This document shows positions 60,660 to 64,000 of a stretch of 64,000 nt of DNA, one piece after another. Under the pieces are notes generated by a model that was not told where the DNA came from, searched no databases, and saw only the letters and a program-made list of their open reading frames with translations. The stretch is from Ziziphus jujuba (Eukaryota > Streptophyta > Magnoliopsida > Rosales > Rhamnaceae), in NCBI RefSeq assembly GCF_031755915.1, contig NC_083379.1, forward strand, positions 43,594,001-43,658,000, in the 5' to 3' direction. The number at the start of each line of letters is the position of its first letter. Position 1 is the stretch's first letter. Position numbers and translations under genes: made by a program.

Positions 60660-60960
60660 AGTAAAAATGAAGCAAATAGACCAGACGTTTTATCATAGAG
60701 ACCAAGCAAAACAGCAAGCATGGGCATTTGCTTCCGCCATGAAGCACCACCCTTGAGCTTCGTATACAAATCCACGTCCTCCTTCTTCACAATACCCTAA
60801 TTTTGAATTCCAAACCATCAATTTCTTTGTATGGAATTTTGACAACCAGAGAGATGAAACGGGGCTGTTTGGCAAAAGGGCAACTAAGTGAAGAAAGCTT
60901 GATGAATGAGAAGAGATAAGCCAGCTTTGGGGGAAGGGTGATGAAGGAGAAGAGAAAAGT
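60660..60960 (-). other. Exon-like open stretch, not recognised
   Basis: The minus strand gives an open frame with VKKEDVDLYTKLKG and SWRKQMPMLAVLLG, preceded by a hydrophobic, Ser/Pro-rich leader. Base composition is richer than the surroundings. It could be the first exon of the broken gene seen at 60240-60460. I cannot name it. Confidence 0.3.
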
Positions 60961-61399
60961 CGGGTGAAGAAAAGAAAGAAAAAACAGAAAAAAATTAAAA
61001 AAAAATATTTAATTTGAATATAAAGGTATTTTGGGATTATTAAAAATTGAAAGGGTATAAAAAAAAATATTAAATGAAAGGGTAAAAATCATTAAGCTCA
61101 TTCCTATGAGGGCATTGGGCCAAATTCCCCTAAAAAAATCATAATGACATGGATTAAGGAGCCTAAAATATTGGGTTTTGGGTTGTATGTATGTGCTTGG
61201 CAGCCCAGCCATCATTTACTTAAGTTATTAACATCTAGACCCTTCTTTCGGAAGCATAGAGAGAAGCACAGAGCTTTTTTAAATTATTGAACAACAAATT
61301 TAATGAAAAGGCAATTGGATGCATTGATATTGTTGAAGTTCAACTGAAAATTAAACCTCTAAAGTCTAGAAGGATTAGCAACATAATCAATAAACTGTG
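60961..61399. other. AT-rich spacer
   Basis: No gene recognised. The last part is probably the former 3' UTR of receptor kinase F. Confidence 0.5.
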
Positions 61400-64000
61400 T
61401 TATCTTGGTAAGGGATTGATCGACCCGGTAGACGAAGCTACATAGAACATTTCACTGTAATCAGCTGCTGCTGTATGAGTAAAAGGGATGTGGTTCTTTC
61501 GAGCTACCTCAATCGCTAAACAATCTTTGAGTTCAATCACCACCTCGTTCATATTTGGCCTTTGAGAGGATATTGGAGATACACAAGCCATTGCTATTTC
61601 AACATCTTTCCACGCTGAATTAACTTCGAAATCTCCTTGTAGCTTTGGCTTCACCAAACTTCTAATATCCCTATCCACAACCACATTACTAACCCATTGG
61701 CTTATGTGAGTCCTCTCCTCCTGGCTTCTACTTATGGCAGGTCGGCTTGTGATTATCTCTAATAGAACTACTCCAAAACTGTAAACATCGCTTTTCTCAT
61801 TTAGCCTATTTGTTTTGTAGTATCTGCAACACAAAACACGATGATTCAATGTGGGTCTATTTAAAAAGCACCATTTTTAGCAAAACTCTTTATCAACTAT
61901 ACCCACTAATAGTTTTTATATTTTTCCTTAAACCAAATTTCTTTTCATTTTTTTTTTAATTTCCTTGTCATAAAGTATGTTTTCATTGATAAAAAGTTTC
62001 ATAAATTTTATAAATTTTTATTTTGAAGGACACCAACAAATGATCAAATAACACAAACTTACTCAGGGTCAAGGTAACCAGGGGTACCAACAATAGCGGT
62101 AGACACATGAGTGCCACCACCACTTGGGAACATTCTGGATAGCCCAAAATCAGCTAGTTTGGCTTGAAAATTCTCAGCTAATAATATATTAGACATCTTC
62201 ACATCTCTGTGTACTATAGGTGGCTTACATCCATTATGTAGATACTCCAATCCTGCATTTCAAAACCCAAACTTACCATATTAGAAATAATAATAATTAT
62301 ATATATATATATATTGAAGTTACAACTGGTTAAATAAATACAAAAAAACAAAATCAAAATCAAGTAAATTTATTATAAACCTTGTGCTACGTCCAAGGCA
62401 ATTTGAATCCTTCCTTGCCAACTTAACACATTTTCACTTCCATCTCCTGCACAAAATTGATTAATAAATATAACATAATTAATATGCTCTGTTTTATGTA
62501 ATCTTCTATAGAACCTTAATCATATCATGCACCACTATAAGAAATGTAGCTTTAGAAACCTCCAAAAAGATATGACTCAAGATTTCCATTGGCCAAGACT
62601 CGTATATAAGAGCCATGTTTGTTCCTTCGTTGTAGTACCCAACAAGGCTTGTCAAGTTTCCAGGATAAACTCTCACTAGAAGCTTAACCTATTTTATTAA
62701 TTAGAAATAATCTCTTACTTAATTAGTACATTCTATGAATAAACTATAAAAATTATATCCATATACATGATAGAAGACATGCCTCTGTTTGAAATTGTTG
62801 ATATCCTTGAACTGATGTAGAAGACAACATCTTCATAGCAACTTCAGTGTCCTCTATCAGGCCATAGAAAACTGTTCCAAAACCACCTTTACCAAGAGTT
62901 CTCTCAAAGTTATTTGTCATTGCTAGGATCTCAGAGTAGGTAAATTGACATTTTCTAGGCTCCAATAAACTATTTTTGAAAGTCGATCTTGCACCTGGTG
63001 TGACATTTGTTGATAGCACTAAGTTTCATAATCATATTATGGGAAAAAAAACAAAAAATGCTGTTCACTCCAAGGCTCAGATTAATGGAAAAATATTACC
63101 TTGTTGTTTGGTTCGTTTAAGGAATAGGAAGATAGCTGCTGCATTTAACAGGACTACCAGTGCTCCAATTGATGATGCTAGTGGAATGAGAATATTATTC
63201 TTCTTTTTGCATGGATTGGATGCGTAAAGATGTTTATTTTCTCCAACGCTAGCACATTAAATCATCTTTTTATTAAGGTTTTTGTGCTTGAAGGAGCTAT
63301 GGCTGTAGTTTGTTCTTATAAAATGGAGGAAGATATAGATCCTCACATAATTTCATGAAATATTAAACTTTCAAGTTACATGTATTCTGTTGACAATTTT
63401 CCTCCCATCAAATAATAATAATTTAAATATACTTTGCACTTTTTTCCCCTTGGTTTAGTAAATTTAGAAATCCGAACATAGTCTAAAATATGTGTATTGA
63501 TGATAGTAATGTGGGTCCACAGCATTTGACATGATACATACCTTAATGATATAAAACCGGTGCGTGACTTTTGGATGAGTTCAGCTGGAACTGAACCTCT
63601 GAGCATGTGCATTTCAAATTTCTGTCAACAGATTAATCAAAATTTTTGAATTATCCCTACATTAATTCTTAACTCTTACAATATCGAAAGTTGCAGAACC
63701 AAAATCCTAAATCCAAATTACAACTTACAGGAACCTCAAGTTTCGTAATCGAGTTAGAAATCAGGAACTGGTCCAATTAAGCTATTGTTTGATAAATCCC
63801 TGAGATGAGCAATTTAATTAATTACATAAACTTACCATTAAGATTGTCATAAGATATGATATCAGTAGCCAACCAAAATCGAGTCTTTCTTCAATATTTC
63901 TCTTCGAAACCATGTGGACATTCAATATTACTCTATAGTTTTAGTACTCACAATGATTCTAACATAGTGAGGCTGGAAATGTATGAGGTTACCTCTCTGG
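61400..64000 (-). pseudogene. Malectin-like LRR receptor kinase F, frameshifted, 5' part beyond window
   Basis: Exons seen: part of LRR exon 5 at the edge (64000 to ~63952), 63799-63729, 63621-63542, 63248-63100, 63018-62783, 62688-62560, ~62450-62388, 62252-62063, 61823-61400. LRR, transmembrane and kinase parts align to copy E. Exons 6, 7 and 10 are 71, 80 and 129 nt where E has 72, 81 and 130, so each lost one base; the exon-6 loss gives an immediate TAA. Exon 9 uses a GC donor, as in copy D. Kinase motifs [23 protein letters not shown] and ADFGLSR remain. The malectin-like part and start lie outside the window. Likely a pseudogene. Confidence 0.88.

Noticed and set aside
62529..62545. CACTATAAGAAAT as a possible CACTA terminal repeat
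   Set aside because: It lies next to exon 10 of receptor kinase F and has no partner end or target duplication.

Overview
The window is nuclear DNA of a eudicot plant. The genes have many short introns with GT-AG borders, intergenic DNA is very AT-rich, and there are plant-type Ty1/copia, gypsy-like LTR and LINE sequences. I cannot name the species from sequence alone.

The backbone is a head-to-tail cluster of malectin-like LRR receptor kinases (LRR-RLK subfamily I, the FRK1/SIRK-like group), all on the minus strand with the same 13-exon plan: signal peptide, two malectin-like exons, a GDPC-motif exon, three LRR exons of 72, 72 and 81 nt, a transmembrane exon and five kinase exons. Copy A (6.3-10.6 kb) is open but has unusual kinase residues. 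Copy C (17.4-21.6 kb) and copy E (40.4-44.4 kb) look intact. Copy D (25.0-34.7 kb) carries two frameshifts and has a complete copia element inside its signal-peptide exon. Copy F (61.4 kb to the window end) has three one-base deletions. Degraded receptor-kinase pieces fill 11.3-16.2 kb between A and C.

Mobile DNA: 0-5.5 kb is an old copia element split by a ~3.05-kb gypsy-like solo LTR that contains a ~187-bp inverted repeat. 29.06-34.69 kb is a full-length copia element with seemingly identical 446-bp LTRs, a 5-bp target duplication and one uninterrupted 1338-codon gag-pol. 35.08-37.19 kb is a 5'-truncated LINE, split by a copia solo LTR and flanked by ~157-bp direct repeats. 56.8-59.7 kb is a second member of the 3-kb solo-LTR family, flanked by a 121-bp duplication.

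The interval 45.8-61 kb is different. It holds broken pieces of at least five unrelated host genes with their introns: a Yae1-domain protein, a TBL/PMR5 acetyltransferase, aminopeptidase P, a CGR2/CGR3-like pectin methyltransferase and an SMP/C2 (NTMC2-like) protein. The aminopeptidase P piece lies between two blocks of an unusual ~257-bp repeat built around the palindrome TCGGTAATTACCGA. The blocks occur in opposite orientations, as expected for subterminal repeats of a DNA transposon that captured a gene fragment. This is the least explained structure here.

Together the window shows a defence-type receptor cluster evolving by tandem duplication, decay and transposon insertion, next to a transposon-rich fragment zone. 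Exon borders were set by eye from splice sites and by comparing the paralogues with each other. Exon-length differences between paralogues are the main evidence for frameshifts.
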